A stretch of 64,000 nt of DNA. It comes from Gordionus sp. m RMFG-2023. Taxonomy: Eukaryota > Nematomorpha > Gordioida > Chordodea > Parachordodidae. Positions 1 to 13,499 of this stretch are shown piece by piece (within the stretch, counting starts at the first letter, position 1; each line of letters starts with the position of its first letter). The stretch is from positions 449,671-513,670 of the forward strand of contig NC_088776.1 in assembly GCF_954871325.1 (NCBI RefSeq), written 5' to 3'. The translations under genes and the position numbers were made by a program. Below the pieces are notes generated by a model. The model saw only the letters and a program-made list of their open reading frames with translations, was not told where the DNA came from and made no database searches.

Positions 1-2458
1 ATAATTTCTAAAAAAAATGTTTAATTTTTCGACTAACAACAATAATAACATCTCACTCATCTCTTATATAATATAATTTTGAAAATAATTATTTAAAGTT
101 ATTGATAAGAATAAACATATGTTTTTTTTAAAATTTATTTTTATAAATAGAAAGGCCCAGCAAAGGCCAATATTTTTTTTTTTTTACTTATCGAAATTTT
201 CCAGCAAAAATAGAATATAGTATAAAACTGGCTGCTGAGGCTATGCTAATATTGGAATATATTTATCAGAGACCTGCAGAAATACCATTTGTAAGACCCG
301 GCCCGGATTTTTCCGGCCCGGGCCGGTCCGGCAGGTCTTTGATATTTATATCAATAGAGTCTCTCTCCTAACTTTCCGCTAATTTGTGCACTGTGCCCTA
401 ACAAGAATGTAGATCAAACGTGCAATCGATGATAGGAAGGAATGTTTTAACTCGATGTTGGAGTGACTTTATTAAATCTACCGAAATATTTTAAATCGAA
501 GATTATTTTTTTAAAAATGATCAACATTTTTTTTTTTGTTAATAACAAGGGGGGGGGGGGTGGCTACCAAGAGACAACTTATTTACTGAGAATCTCTATC
601 GTCGGTAAGATAAAAGTTAAAAAAATGTTTAAATTATCAAAGCCTTAATATATATTTTTATATTTATATATATTTGAATGAGATATAACCGCGCCAATTT
701 TTTCCACCATGATAATTCAAGGATCCAACTTTTTTTTAAAAATCTTGGGATGCAATTATTTCTCTTTATTTAATTTTTTTTTCTTCCTCCGTTTCAATTG
801 TTTCTTCATTTGAAGTAAACATAAACTTAACATATTTATGATAAAAAGGAGTTTCATAAATAATTAATCAATCCTTACAATGTATCACGTTACTTTAAAA
901 ATATAACATTAACTAGTTATCTTTTTAAAAGTAACTTGCAACTTTGTAACCCCTGTTAGGCAAATTTTAAAAATAATTTATTCCAAATATAAATATCAAA
1001 TACACTTCAAAAAAAAAAGAAAAGTAAAGTAATTATGTAATATTTCCATTTTACCAATTACTCTCCTACACACCACATCATACCGTAAAATATAAAACCA
1101 ACGGCAACTATAGAAAACTATTCTATGTTTTACATTTTACATGATAGTGATGAAGAAGAATGAAAACCCAAACGCAGAGCTTTGATAGAGCAACCATCTC
1201 TTTACTTCCTACACAACCACATAATACTGTATAATAATAAAATCAACGGCAACTATAGAAAACTATTCTATGATTTATATGTTTCGTGGATAAAGAGCCA
1301 TAAGAACCCAAGTGCAGAGCTATGATAAATCTTAACCTTCACATAAAAATCGAATGACATTGCCTTTCACCTGGCATAGACTTTATAAATGCCGATATAT
1401 AACTTCTAGAAGACTATTATAGGGGGTATGAATGCTATTCTGAAGGTTCAAAGATTTTTTTTTTGTTTTTGTGTTGCCACTTTTTCCATCATTAATTCTC
1501 TCTTCTTTTTTCATCTATCCGAGAGTCACAGACAGCAATACGTTTAAAAAGACTTCAAACTGAAAAATATCAAAGTTCAACAAATATATTCACTTTGAAT
1601 TATAATAGTCGCAATCTAAATAAGGTCTCAAACTCCACAAAATTTGAAAATAAATATTACATAATTCAATAATTTTAACGCCACAAAATGTCTAGTTTTT
1701 GATCAAATACAATCTCTAATTCCTCCAGGAATATTGATTAAATTTTATATTTTCATATAATTATAATAAATAGACTAATCTTTCGTTGGATTAATACAAG
1801 CGCCAATTCCTGTTTGAAGATAATATGTTTTTTTAATCTGTGTTTTTTTTGAAGATAATATGTTTTTTAATCTGTTTTTTTGAAGATAACATGTTTTTAA
1901 ATTTGTTTTTAGGGGGGGGGGTGGGTTTGTTTGGTTGACAATTTATACCAAAATTTAAATTTTTTGATAATATATTGAATATATATAAATTGGCATTATG
2001 AATCAAGCTAAAATAAATGTCTAAAGAATTTGATGTATAAATTTAAATTATATATTTTTTTAATAAAATGGTGGAAATATCTATCTAATATATATAATCT
2101 CCATAATCATACCACGATCCTTTTCGTATCTCCCTAATGTATCTGAATTTAAGGATACTATATAGTGTAATGTTAACATATGCTTTACCACATGCACCAA
2201 CTTGAATATAAATAAATTTAAAATATTAATTATATATATATATATATTAAAGTTTCATGCATGCACCAACTTGCATATAATAAAATCTAAAATATTAATT
2301 ATAAAGATGTTGAAGGGTATTTATTTAGTTGGCATGTATGGTATTAAATATACTTTATCAATAAATTTTATATAAATATTAAAATTTAAAAGCAAAACAA
2401 ATTTTGTCATAATTCTTTTAATCTTTTTTTTATTCTTGATTACACTTTAAAACGCTAG
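1..2458. other. AT-rich non-coding DNA with small repeats
   Basis: No gene is recognisable. There is a GC-rich palindromic patch at about 285-342 (cccggcccgg...ccgggccggtcc, ending in caggtct) that resembles the ends of a hAT family seen elsewhere in the window. An imperfect tandem duplication, offset 145 bp, lies at about 1066-1330; both copies share caacggcaactatagaaaac. Three short copies of a tgaagataayatgttttt unit lie at 1815-1905. Poly-G runs lie at about 549-560 and 1911-1922. A 75-bp duplication containing gcaccaacttg lies at about 2190-2300. Confidence 0.6.
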
Positions 2459-2622
<164 letters not shown>

Positions 2623-3640
2623 TATAAAAATTACAATGGCTTTAATATGATAAAAAAAATTAAAAAAAAAAATTATATTAAAAAGGGTAAGTCACTCACT
2701 TTTACGCCCTGTTTTCTATTGGTCAATTTAATATAATTAAAAAAAAAAACTTTATGTTTTTTTTCAGTTTATCGTGATTAATTGAAAGATGTAAGTTGGG
2801 AGTTCATTCAATGATTATCGATTCTTGCTGGAAATTCCACCCCCCAAAAATATAGAAATAATTTGGTTTTAAAAAACAATTTTCATGTAATCTTGTAAAA
2901 AAAAAATAATTATCAATAAATTATCTAATTTTTGACCCCAAATGTCCCATTAATCACGAAACTAGCATATAAAAATATTTTTAAACACGATAATAATTCA
3001 ACAGAAATATGTCTCGTATTAACAAATGGCACGTTTTCCTAATATTTAATATAATTGTATTATAAATTCCATTCAAAATTATATCCATAATATTTGTTTT
3101 AGATTGAAATTAACCATTCGTATTTCTACATATTTAAGTTTTTTATTCGGATCCTGATCCTAACAATCAGACGTGCCTAAGCAGCAGCAGCAGCAGCAGT
3201 GGGAGTGGATGGTGGGATGGGTAGAGGGTCGAACTTCACTCCTCCCTCCAAAGCCTAGAATATATTTTTTTGCTATGGGTCCTAGGTCTACCAATGAAAG
3301 ATCATTTTTCTTCTTTAACAACAAAAAAAACATTGAGTGAAAGCACGCGACCGGGTTCACTTTTGTAGATGTCTAATGTCCAAACCCATTTTAATTTCGA
3401 AAAGTTTTGAAACTTTCTCAAATCTTTAATATTTTTTACGAAAAATTCGTACATGTTAAATTTTTGAAAATTTATTGTTTTTGGACACGATTTATATTTT
3501 TATATTTAAAATAGCTTATTTATTTATTTTTTTTTATTAAAGTTTTTGGAAAATTTGTGAATTGTAAATCTTTCGATATTTTGGATTTTTAACCTATATT
3601 AAAAAAAAGGCAATTAAGTAAGCCGACCAAGGACACGGAC
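2623..3640. other. AT-rich non-coding DNA
   Basis: No gene is recognisable. A (CAG)n-like run of about 7 units sits at 3180-3200 in a GC-richer patch. The 66-codon minus-strand frame across it (3160-3360) has a cysteine run coming only from the CAG repeat, so I do not call it a gene. Confidence 0.5.
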
Positions 3641-3860
3641 CTTAAATCTGAACAGAACCGATTGAAAAAACCGGTTTTATAAAGTAGCAATCACATGCCT
3701 TTTTTAATCGAACCGAACCGATTGACAAACCGGTTTTATAAAGTAGCAATCACATGTCTTTTTTAATCGAACCGAACCGATTGTTGAACCGGTTTTTAAA
3801 AGGAGCAATCAGGACTGGTCATTTATTAAACGAATCGACCCAAACGATAAACCGGTTTTT
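3640..3860. repeat. Three tandem 59-bp units with accggtttt cores
   Basis: Near-identical units begin at about 3658, 3717 and 3776. Each carries aaccgattg, then accggtttt, then agcaatca. The spacing is 59 bp and the third copy is more diverged. The cggtt/aaccg palindromes resemble the subterminal repeats of the GC-rich transposon ends at 4430-4535, 8505-8600, 12193-12330, 12815-12945 and 15385-15560. Confidence 0.8.
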
Positions 3861-4429
3861 AACAATATTTAAGTTTACATTACATTTTCTTTTGTGTATA
3901 TTTTATTTTTTATATTACCTTTTCTATTTTAGTTTTCTTTGATTCTTTCTTTTTTTTTCTTCTTTTTTTTTTGCGCAATGTACTAAATGAAAAACGAAAT
4001 GTTTGTAGCATTTTACTTTTAAATTAAAATATTTGTAATTATTTATTATATATTATTATTTATTATTATTTATTATTATTTATTATATAATATATATTAT
4101 TATTTATTATATATTATTATTTCTTATTTTCTTATTTTCTGATTTGATATTGATAATATAAAATATTTTTTATATATTTAATATCACAAGCTCAACCCAA
4201 TCCCCTTCCTAATCGTTTATTTAAACTTTAATTAAAAAAAAATCAAAATCAATAGTAGCGAAAAGGAAATTCGAAATGAAAATTAGCAGAAAAGAAACGA
4301 AAATTGAATATTTTCTACTTCCCATTCATTCCCCAGCTTCAGTCCCCCTTTAGTTTCAACGACTTTGAGTCACAATACCCCCTACCCTTCTACCCCATTG
4401 TTGGAAATTAGTGATTTGCAGGCACGAAA

Positions 4430-4535
4430 TTTTAATAAAAATGTTAGACCCGAACCGAAATTGTTTTTTAAAAAATTATAACCGACCCGGTTTAAAACCC
4501 ACTCGAGCCGTGCCGTGATTTGCCGATCTCTAACT
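4430..4535. repeat. GC-rich accgg-type transposon end fragment
   Basis: A short block with gacccgaaccg, gacccggttt and gagccgtgccg inside very AT-rich DNA. By resemblance to neighbouring blocks it is inferred to be one end of a decayed hAT-like element. No target duplication is visible. Confidence 0.4.
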
Positions 4536-4614
4536 TAAATATTATGTTATGTAAAAACAAAAAAGTTCATTTTATGAGTTACAGTAAAAAAACTAATTTT
4601 TCTCTCAATATTAA

Positions 4615-6052
<1,438 letters not shown>

Positions 6053-7243
6053 AGCAGTGAAAAAGTTATATGTACTTACTTAAATAAAAAAAAATTTTCT
6101 TTGCATATATCATTTCTAAGCAAATAAAAAACAAAGCCTCGCCCCCCCCCCTCTTTCTTACATAGTATGGTTAATTCTAACATAGAATCCCCTGCCCCCA
6201 TCCTTAGGAAGATCCTAACTGTGATATAGAATTTGGCAAATATATTATTAATTGGGGAGACCAGGGGGTTAGTATTATCTCGGGGGCAGGTAATTTCTTT
6301 CTCAAATAATTTTTAATACTTAATAAACTTTGATATTTGAAAAATTTTAGCCATATATGTAATCAAAGAAGAGGCTTCGAATGACTCTAAGAATATTTCT
6401 CCAGAAATATTCTCAGGAAATTTTTTTTTAATATTATTAAAATTTATAATTTTATAAACACTGCAAAAAGTTATAATCTTTTTTCTTTTTTTTTTTACAA
6501 AAGTTACTTAGAAAATATTATTTTTTCTAAATGATAAAGTAATAATCTCAATTTTATCAGGGTATAGAAATTTTGAACAATATAATTAAATTTCGATTAT
6601 AAATGTGACTGGGGCAGGTTTTGACGGGGTACGTTATTAAAGGTATTTTTAAGGAGGGATTCAACTTCTATAAGAACCACTAGATAGCCAACGAGTTTAT
6701 CTATGGTAAACGAATGATAATATGAAGATGGCCGAATTATAATTTTTTTGTAAATTAAACGACAAAGTTGGTATTAACAAGTTTAAGTTTCTTCTATAGA
6801 TGAACCAACAATAAACAACATTTGTTAAACTGGAATAACATACATACTTTTGGGTGTTTTAAATTTTTCTTAAATTTTTCATCTTTTTTAATAAAAAATT
6901 TCAATTTAATTTAAAAAAATACTAAAAGATTTCTTTTAATTATTAATTTCCGCCTAGTAATATATTGTAAAGAATAAAATTTACGTTTTAAATTAGCTTT
7001 AATCTATATTTTATAGCATTTTCAATTTATTGTCGATTTCTCTTATACTTTATAATAGAGTTAAAAATAAAAAATAACGTCTCTTTTTATTACATGGAAT
7101 ATATATATATATAATTTTAAAAAAATGTAGTAAAGTGATAAAAACTATGTTGATTTTAGTTATCAAAGATACAGGATTGGTCATAGCTTACATATTAATA
7201 ATTAGCTGACTTGTAAGATATAAGCTCTATGTTATAATTTACA

Positions 7244-7274
<31 letters not shown>

Positions 7275-8057
7275 TCTGGACATCTTTTATTTATTATCAA
7301 ATTTGGAATTGGCATAGGGAACATTAAAAATTTATCTTTTTAAAGTTTTTTAGTTTTGAATTGATTATATATTACTTATAAAAGACAAAATCACAATAAT
7401 TATAGGCCAATTAAAACGTTAAATTATCATCATTTTTTTATGATGTCTGTCTGTCTAATCTAATCTAATTTAACATGTAAAATTGTAATTTAATCAAATG
7501 ATTATTGCATATAAAAATATAATTTTATTTCTATATATAATTAATACGTTATAATAAATTTTAAATTATATTATTTTTTTTTGTAAGGATATGGAAAATA
7601 AAATCTAAAAAAAAAAGAGATTCAAATTTTTAAAAAATTTGGACTATAATCGATAAATGTCATTTAATTATTATTTCGAACAACTTTGACACCTTTTCAA
7701 TTTTGTTAATTGATTCGTTTCTGAGTGCCATTGGGACTATCTAACACTATCATGATTGGAACCGTTAAATTATTCGAAGTGGGGCAGCCGTTATAACCTT
7801 CGTTCTCTTCCGCTATTACCAGAGAATCTTTTAAAAAATATTTTTTTAAAAAAAAAATGAAACGAAACTTTATATATAATAATTATTACGATAGCCGTTA
7901 AATTTTATATATTGAAATGAAAGATTTTTTAAAATTTCTTTTATAAATTCCCATGGGGGGGGGGGGGGGTGGAATATATGACATATAATAAGCAGACTCA
8001 AAGTGATATTGATCATTTTATTATTAAAATGATTAATTTTATTTATATTGATTGTTA
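6053..8057. other. AT-rich DNA, short AAAG array and poly-G run
   Basis: No gene is recognisable. An (AAAG)8 array is at 7244-7274 and a G run of about 15 at 7955-7969. A GC-richer patch at 6180-6300 (cctgcccccatcc and ggggagaccaggggg) looks like worn transposon DNA but has no definable ends. Confidence 0.5.
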
Positions 8058-8270
8058 GGGTTAGTAGTAGCAACTCATTATGGTAGCCGGAAATAAATAT
8101 TGCGGTAAGCCTGGCCATTTCGCTGAAGAAGATGTCCGAACAGTTGTGCCATTTATGAGCAAAATCTTCGGGCCTGCCTCGCGAAAAAATTTCTCTGGAT
8201 AAAATGTCGAGTTAAGTCGGTTTTTAAAAAACCGGCTCGAATCGAACCCGTTTAACAAACACTAGTTAAT
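8058..8270. mobile_element. Decayed MITE of the TAGTGTTGTTAAA family
   Basis: This copy matches the family at 62402-62889 in its middle (gccatttatgagcaaaatctt, split here as gccatttatgagc and aaaatcttcgggc) and at its right end (ttaacaaacacta). The central palindrome, ggtttttaaaaaaccggc, is conserved. The left end is degraded and no target duplication is clear. The minus-strand ORFs across it are not genes. Confidence 0.6.
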
Positions 8271-9880
8271 TGTGAATCACAGTTGCTAGTTCAATTCAGA
8301 ATCTAATTCTGCTTCGTTCCGAGAAAAGGGGGGTCTGTGTGAGATGACGATCATTATTGGTGAACGATGTATAAACAAGATAAAATGGGGGAAAGGGGAT
8401 CGCGGGAGAGCGGCGAACACAACTTAGACCATAAATGGTGTCGGTTGTCTCTTCTCGAGACTTCCGGTATGGCAAAATGCGGCGGAAGAGTTTTCTAGGA
8501 GACGGGGCAGGTCGAATCGAATAAGTTCGGTTTAAAGTAGCCCGTCCAAACCGGACCTGGACTAAATAGACCCACTATTATATCACCCGATTACCCGAGC
8601 CAAAACTGATCGAATCTTTTTCTGAAAAAAAGGGTCTGTAAAATCATTTTGAAACTTTATGGCATCTCAATTCTTGTTATAAATCAAAATCTTGATTGAT
8701 CAGTCCCCCCCCCTCCCTTTTTTTAGATATATATATATATAGACAGCTATTTGGCGGGTTACAAGATATCCAAGTTGACACAAGGAAAAATATATTGTCA
8801 AACGAATCTATCCTTCCTATATAATTTGACTCAAGGGGATAGACAATATTACAATTAATATGTAAAAAATAATTAAAATAATAATCTAGTTTCATATGTG
8901 TTAATAAATATATTGTTTTATTTGTAATCCGTAACTTCTTATATATTTAAAATCTTGGGGAAATTCGAACTTAGAGCTGATATAAATAATAAATTTTCGT
9001 CAAGACTTAGCATTGAAACTAGCTAAGGTCGCTATGGCCCAGAAAATTATCTTTCGTAACTAAAAAAATTGAATAATTTATAAATTATGGTCACGTAGAA
9101 AGTGGTGTTGTTAAATGGCGCTAAGCCTCGAGATTCAGTTGATAGATATTTTAAACCTTATGTTCCTTCTACTAACAAAATCTTCAGGTTTGCCTGATAT
9201 TATTCTAGATGATTTTAAAAATTGACTCAAAACGCTAGTAGAGAGCATAGACAACGATAAATTTAGCGATTTAAGAATTATTTTGGTCATATCCCCCACT
9301 ATCAAAACCATTGATTATCGCTGGGGTATAATGGACCCAACCAAAGTTTGTTCACGTGACTTTAAAATAAATTTTATTATCCTTTTTAAATCAATGTTTG
9401 ATAGAAAAGTTTTATTTTGTCCAATCTTCCTTTCCTCTCGATTTCGAATAAACAGGGACAATACACACCCCGTTGATATCGTTGGGGCATAATGAGCCTT
9501 GGAATCCGCGCGGCTAGACCAAGTTAGCCCTCATTAACTTTGTCTAATTAAAATTCTTATTTTAATTTTAATAAAAAGTTCAAATCCTATTTTTTCTATC
9601 TGCCATTCTTCCCCATAATGAGCTCAAGTGAGGCTTTTGTTAATTATATTTTTTTTTTGCGATAAGCAGAAAAGGAGGGATTGTTAAAAAATAAATATCA
9701 ACAAACTCAAAAAATATATACTCAGAACCAAGTTTTCTAGTGGAGTTTAAAGGAATTAACTTCTTCCTTGATTTCTGTAGTAGATAATACTAATAAAAAG
9801 ATGTGAGGGAAAAGATCCAAGCATTCTAAATTGCAAAAAAATGAATAAAGATCTTAACTTTCGTTTTATAAATAAATTTG
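8271..9880. other. Mixed repeat DNA without a recognisable gene
   Basis: There is a moderately GC-rich stretch at 8280-8600, including an accgg-type block (cgtccaaaccggacctgg) at 8505-8600. A C-rich and AT-dinucleotide patch is at 8704-8740. Another worn copy of the TAGTGTTGTTAAA MITE family begins at about 9100 (gtggtgttgttaaatggcg) and continues to about 9235. The 69-codon ORF at 9283-9492 is not recognised. Confidence 0.45.
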
Positions 9881-10636
9881 CTATTTACCACTTTCGGCAG
9901 CTAACGCAGCCAATTTATCCTTCATAGCGAAAACCCTGTTCCAACCTTTCACCTCAACGCGATCCGTAAGGTCATCTTTCGACGAGTGACCAGCGGGGTG
10001 ATCACTATCCGCGGATAATGTATCCTTAGATTTTTGGTGCGTCGTTTTGGGAGATGTTACGGAAAATTTGGGTTTCATTGGCGGCGAATCAGCTGTTATA
10101 GGCGGTTCGATCGTTGTGACGGGGAGATTATAACCTGCCCCGAAATGACCATAGCCTTTTTTGTTGACGGGGCGGTAACCGTCTATCAGGCTATATCCCA
10201 GGGTGTGCGAAAACAATGACAGTATCTTGAATTTACAGGTCCTCACTAAGTAAATCAAGGCCACCGTGATGAAAAAACTCGACATCAGAACCACTATCCC
10301 CACTATTATCTTGATGATGGAATGGTCTCGTTCTATTCCCTCGAATTCCTCTTTAGGTGTCCCGAAAGTTTCTGAATTCGCCATCGCCATGGCCGACGTG
10401 GTACCTTTAGCGTTAGCGATATCGAAAAGGGCGCGGGAAGGGGGTAACTTTATCGCGGAAGTGTTGACCCTGGTGGTAGTAGATATCATCCTCTTAATAT
10501 CTCTAGTCGGAATGGTGGTGACAAATTTTTCGATGTCCGCGGAGGAACTGAAGGCGGGAATCAGGGATGGAGACCTGGAAAAGGCTAACATCGATCTCAA
10601 GATTGGAATGCTCGGAATGCCAGAAGAACGGTTCAT
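9881..10636 (-). CDS. Unknown single-pass transmembrane protein (exon or single-exon gene)
   Basis: I do not recognise this protein. It is an uninterrupted 251-codon minus-strand frame in an island much richer in G+C than its surroundings, which supports real coding. Residues 1-105 are Ser/Thr-rich and look extracellular. Residues 106-131 (IIKIIVGIVVLMSS...VALIYL) form one strong hydrophobic membrane segment, followed by the basic stop-transfer stretch VRTCKFK. Residues 137-251 are a polar, Pro/Ser/Lys-rich tail containing GYGHFGAGYN. There is no signal peptide, so either an upstream exon to the right is missing or the start at 10636 is internal; the frame stays open about 12 codons before that Met. 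An opposite-strand frame (10266-10643) is judged a shadow because it gives no coherent membrane protein. It could be a syndecan-like or other adhesion/receptor tail, but this is not established. Confidence 0.5.
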   Translation of the reverse strand: MNRSSGIPSIPILRSMLAFSRSPSLIPAFSSSADIEKFVTTIPTRDIKRMISTTTRVNTSAIKLPPSRALFDIANAKGTTSAMAMANSETFGTPKEEFEGIERDHSIIKIIVGIVVLMSSFFITVALIYLVRTCKFKILSLFSHTLGYSLIDGYRPVNKKGYGHFGAGYNLPVTTIEPPITADSPPMKPKFSVTSPKTTHQKSKDTLSADSDHPAGHSSKDDLTDRVEVKGWNRVFAMKDKLAALAAESGK

Positions 10637-10639
10637 TTC

Positions 10640-11130
10640 ATAAATGTCTTCAATCGCGTAGACATATTTATTTTTTTAAATTTTATATATTTTTTAAAAA
10701 AGAGAGATATAACGACAAAAAGATGTCATTTCCTCTTAAAATAATCTTTTTATTTTACAAAATATTTTATTTATTTTTTTTTCTTTTATAAGATTATTTT
10801 AAATGATTTTTAAAAACTTTATTTTTGTTAAAATTTATTTTTGCGAAATCATTTTTTTAAATCTAAAAAAAAAAAAAAAATAGGAATTAATTTTTTTAAA
10901 AAATAAAATAATTTTTAAAATTTAATTTTTTTTAAATAATAAGATATAAATTTTGTATGAATAGACAGCATTTTACATTTTTTTTAAGAAGATAATTATA
11001 TGTATTTATTTTTGTATATAATATTGTTATCAATAATATTTCCGATAATATTTTGTATTTTGTATTTTGTATATAATATATATAATATAATGATAATCCC
11101 GAATTTAGATATACATTGTAAAATTCAGTG
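10640..11130. other. Very AT-rich DNA
   Basis: Long A and T runs. Nothing coding or repeated in an organised way is visible. Confidence 0.6.
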
Positions 11131-11132
11131 TT

Positions 11133-11565
11133 TGCCTCAGGACCTGTTTCTTAGGGGGCTAGAGGTTCGGTCTGTTACTTAGGTGGTTAGGGTTTAGGTC
11201 TGTTACTTAGGTGGTTAGGGTTTAGGTCTGTTACTTAGGTGGTTAGGGTTTAGGTCTGTTACTTAGGTGGTTAGGGTTTAGGTCTGTTACTTAGGTGGTT
11301 AGGGTTTAGGTGGTCTGTTACTTAGGTGGTTAGGGTTTAGGTCTGTTACTTAGGTGGTTAGGGTTTAGGTCTGTTACTTAGGTGGTTAGGGTTTAGGTCT
11401 GTTACTTAGGTGGTTAGGGTTTAGGTCTGTTACTTAGGTGGTTAGGGTTTAGGTCTGTTACTTAGGTGGGTTAGGGTTTACGGTTACTTAGTGGGTATGG
11501 TTCGGTCCCTGTTTCTTAGCGGGTAGGAGTTCGGTCTGTTTCTTAGTGGGGTAGGCCTTCGGGAT
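11133..11565. repeat. 28-bp minisatellite with TTAGGG-like core
   Basis: About eleven near-perfect copies of a 28-bp unit (ggtctgttac / ttaggtggtt / agggttta) lie at 11169-11475. Diverged copies extend it to about 11133 on the left and 11565 on the right. Each unit holds the string ttagggtttagg, which joins the animal TTAGGG and the TTTAGGG telomere repeats. One copy has a short insertion (ggtggtctg). Copies inside the core are almost identical, so the expansion looks recent. Confidence 0.95.
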
Positions 11566-11659
11566 AGGTGTAAATTTTTTTTCGTGTTCCTTCCGAATTA
11601 TTTTCTCTCTCAATGAAGATCCTGCTAAAGGTATTTAAGCATATTTAAAAAAAAAAATT

Positions 11660-11895
11660 TATAAGTACAGCGGTGGGACCTATGCTCTCACGCGTTCAGC
11701 AAATTTCAAATATCAAGTCAATATTGTCGATAACATGTTAGATATATTCCTTTTAAAGATTTAGCTCATAACTGACACGAAGGTTTGGACATCTGTTAGC
11801 CAAATCACGAGGCTTAGACAAATATTTTTTCTGGCTAAAAGTTTGCCGTTTTTAAAAATCGGCTCAAATCGGGCCGTTAACGACACGGGTTATGA
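11660..11895. mobile_element. Decayed MITE of the TAGTGTTGTTAAA family
   Basis: The left part (cggtgggacctatgctc) is worn. The right part carries the family palindrome gccgtttttaaaaatcggc, then tcaaatcgggccgttaacg. It is recognised by comparison with 62667-62889. No target duplication is visible. Confidence 0.5.
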
Positions 11896-12192
11896 CGGCA
11901 AAGCGGTGAGTTAGTTTCTACATTTGTGCAAGATATGATTTAGATTTAGCGAATATACGTATATTTTATAATTGATTTAGTAAAATATATGAATTCTAGG
12001 AAGGTAAATTGGGTGATGGCCAGGCTAAAGCGAAACAAACCACTACCAGGGGGGGGGGTAATGGGGACGAATCCCTTTTTAAAAAAAAATAAATGGAGCA
12101 AGGGGCGATGCCCCTGGCCAGTTGACCCTTTAATAAAGTTTTATATTGATCAAGGAATGGGTCAAATAGAGTACAAGATAATAGGAATAGAA

Positions 12193-12330
12193 TATAAAAA
12201 CCGGTCCGGTTTCCAAAAAAATTGAGCCGGACCGGGGCCTAAAAATATAAATCCGAGCCGGGTCGGTAAATCTTTTAAAAAAAAATCCGACCCGGACCGG
12301 GCCGTGCATATGGTACCTCCACAGGTCTCT
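12193..12330. repeat. GC-rich accgg palindromic block ending in caggtctc
   Basis: Contains accggtccggtttcc, gagccggaccgggg, gagccgggtcgg and gacccggaccggg in very AT-rich flanks. It is very similar in design to 285-342, where the block also runs out into caggtct. Inferred to be the end of a hAT-like MITE family. Confidence 0.55.
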
Positions 12331-12353
12331 TATAAAAAATAATATATGTGATA

Positions 12354-12354
12354 A

Positions 12355-12426
<72 letters not shown>

Positions 12427-12430
12427 ATGA

Positions 12431-12510
<80 letters not shown>

Positions 12511-12511
12511 A

Positions 12512-12607
<96 letters not shown>

Positions 12608-12608
12608 C
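12354..12608. repeat. (AAAG)n microsatellite, 255 bp
   Basis: A nearly perfect GAAA array with single interruptions near 12427 and 12511. The Lys-Glu-Arg ORFs on plus and the Phe-Leu-Ser ORF on minus that cross it are repeat artefacts. Confidence 0.98.
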
Positions 12609-13328
12609 AGGCAATGTCTTAAAAAAATATATGGACAATTTAATATAAATTATATAAAGTTTAAAAAATTCAAGGAAAGATTGTCTGAAATTTATAGGTG
12701 TAGGTATTCCAAACATTCTGGAAAACATTCCCGGCTAAATTAAAAATTTTAAATTTTCAAAAAAACGCGCTCAAAATATAAACACATTGTCGCTAACATA
12801 CATATATATATATAACCAGGGATCCAAACCGAACCTGAACCAAACCGTTAAACCGCTAAAAACCGGTATTTTTTATCAAACCTGAACCGAACCCTAAACC
12901 GCTAAAAAAATTCTAGCTGAACCTGAACCGAACCGTATTCGTTATAACTATCTTGCATAATTAAGTATGGAGATAATGGATTTGTAAAATATAATATAAT
13001 TTAATTATAAAATAACAATTTTAATTTTTAAAAAAATGGTGTTTATGGGATATTTCATTTATTTGATAAAAAAATTTTTACGATATTTTATAGGTAATAA
13101 TAATAAAAAAACCTTGATAGCATAAAAATATAATTATTTCGATAAACATGTTTAATTGGTTTTAACAATTATCGAATTAAACTTCAATTAAAAAAAATGA
13201 AAGAACTTAATTGGAGGAATAATTATAATTTTATCTAAACTTTTTGGTGTATACTTCTTAATTTGATCCGTTTCATATTCCTATATGGGTTTTTCTTCCT
13301 TAACCTGCTTCCATAAAATTATATATAT
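12609..13328. other. AT-rich DNA with a cggtt/aaccg repeat block
   Basis: No gene is recognisable. At 12815-12945 several aaccgaacctgaacc-type units alternate with aaccgctaaa. The segment 12695-12790 (ggtattccaaac ... aaaaaacgcgctcaaaa) recurs in diverged form at 13670-13770, marking a dispersed unknown repeat. Confidence 0.5.
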
Positions 13329-13499
13329 TAGTGACCATTTCTATTGTGTCTTAATCAAGCTTTTAGGGACAGAAAAATTGAATTAAGCTTCTAAGGTGAG
13401 TCTCAACTTGAAGATTGATTAGAATGAATATTTCTGGATAAAAAATATGGCTAAGCTATTTTATAGTTGACTAAAAAGATAGGTAGTTTAGCCACACTA
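13329..13499. mobile_element. MITE, TAGTG-end family, with atatatat flanks
   Basis: The left end is tagtgacc and the right end, read inward, is tagtgtggctaaac. It is flanked on both sides by atatatat (13321-13328 and 13500-13507), which fits an 8-bp hAT duplication but could be chance in AT-repeat DNA. The interior shares cttctaagktgagtctcaa with the better copy at 19438-19611. Confidence 0.65.

Noticed and set aside
263-345. A complete tiny fold-back MITE with tatcaragacctgc ends
   Set aside because: The ends are similar (agacctgc / gcaggtct), but no convincing 8-bp duplication flanks them, so it is reported only as a GC-rich transposon-like patch.
10266-10643. 125-codon plus-strand ORF opposite the membrane protein exon
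   Set aside because: It overlaps the longer minus-strand frame, and the minus frame gives a coherent membrane protein with stop-transfer residues. The plus frame is judged a shadow of it, though not beyond doubt.
11133-11565. A true telomere
   Set aside because: The unit is a 28-bp composite rather than a simple telomere repeat, and ordinary sequence continues on both sides.
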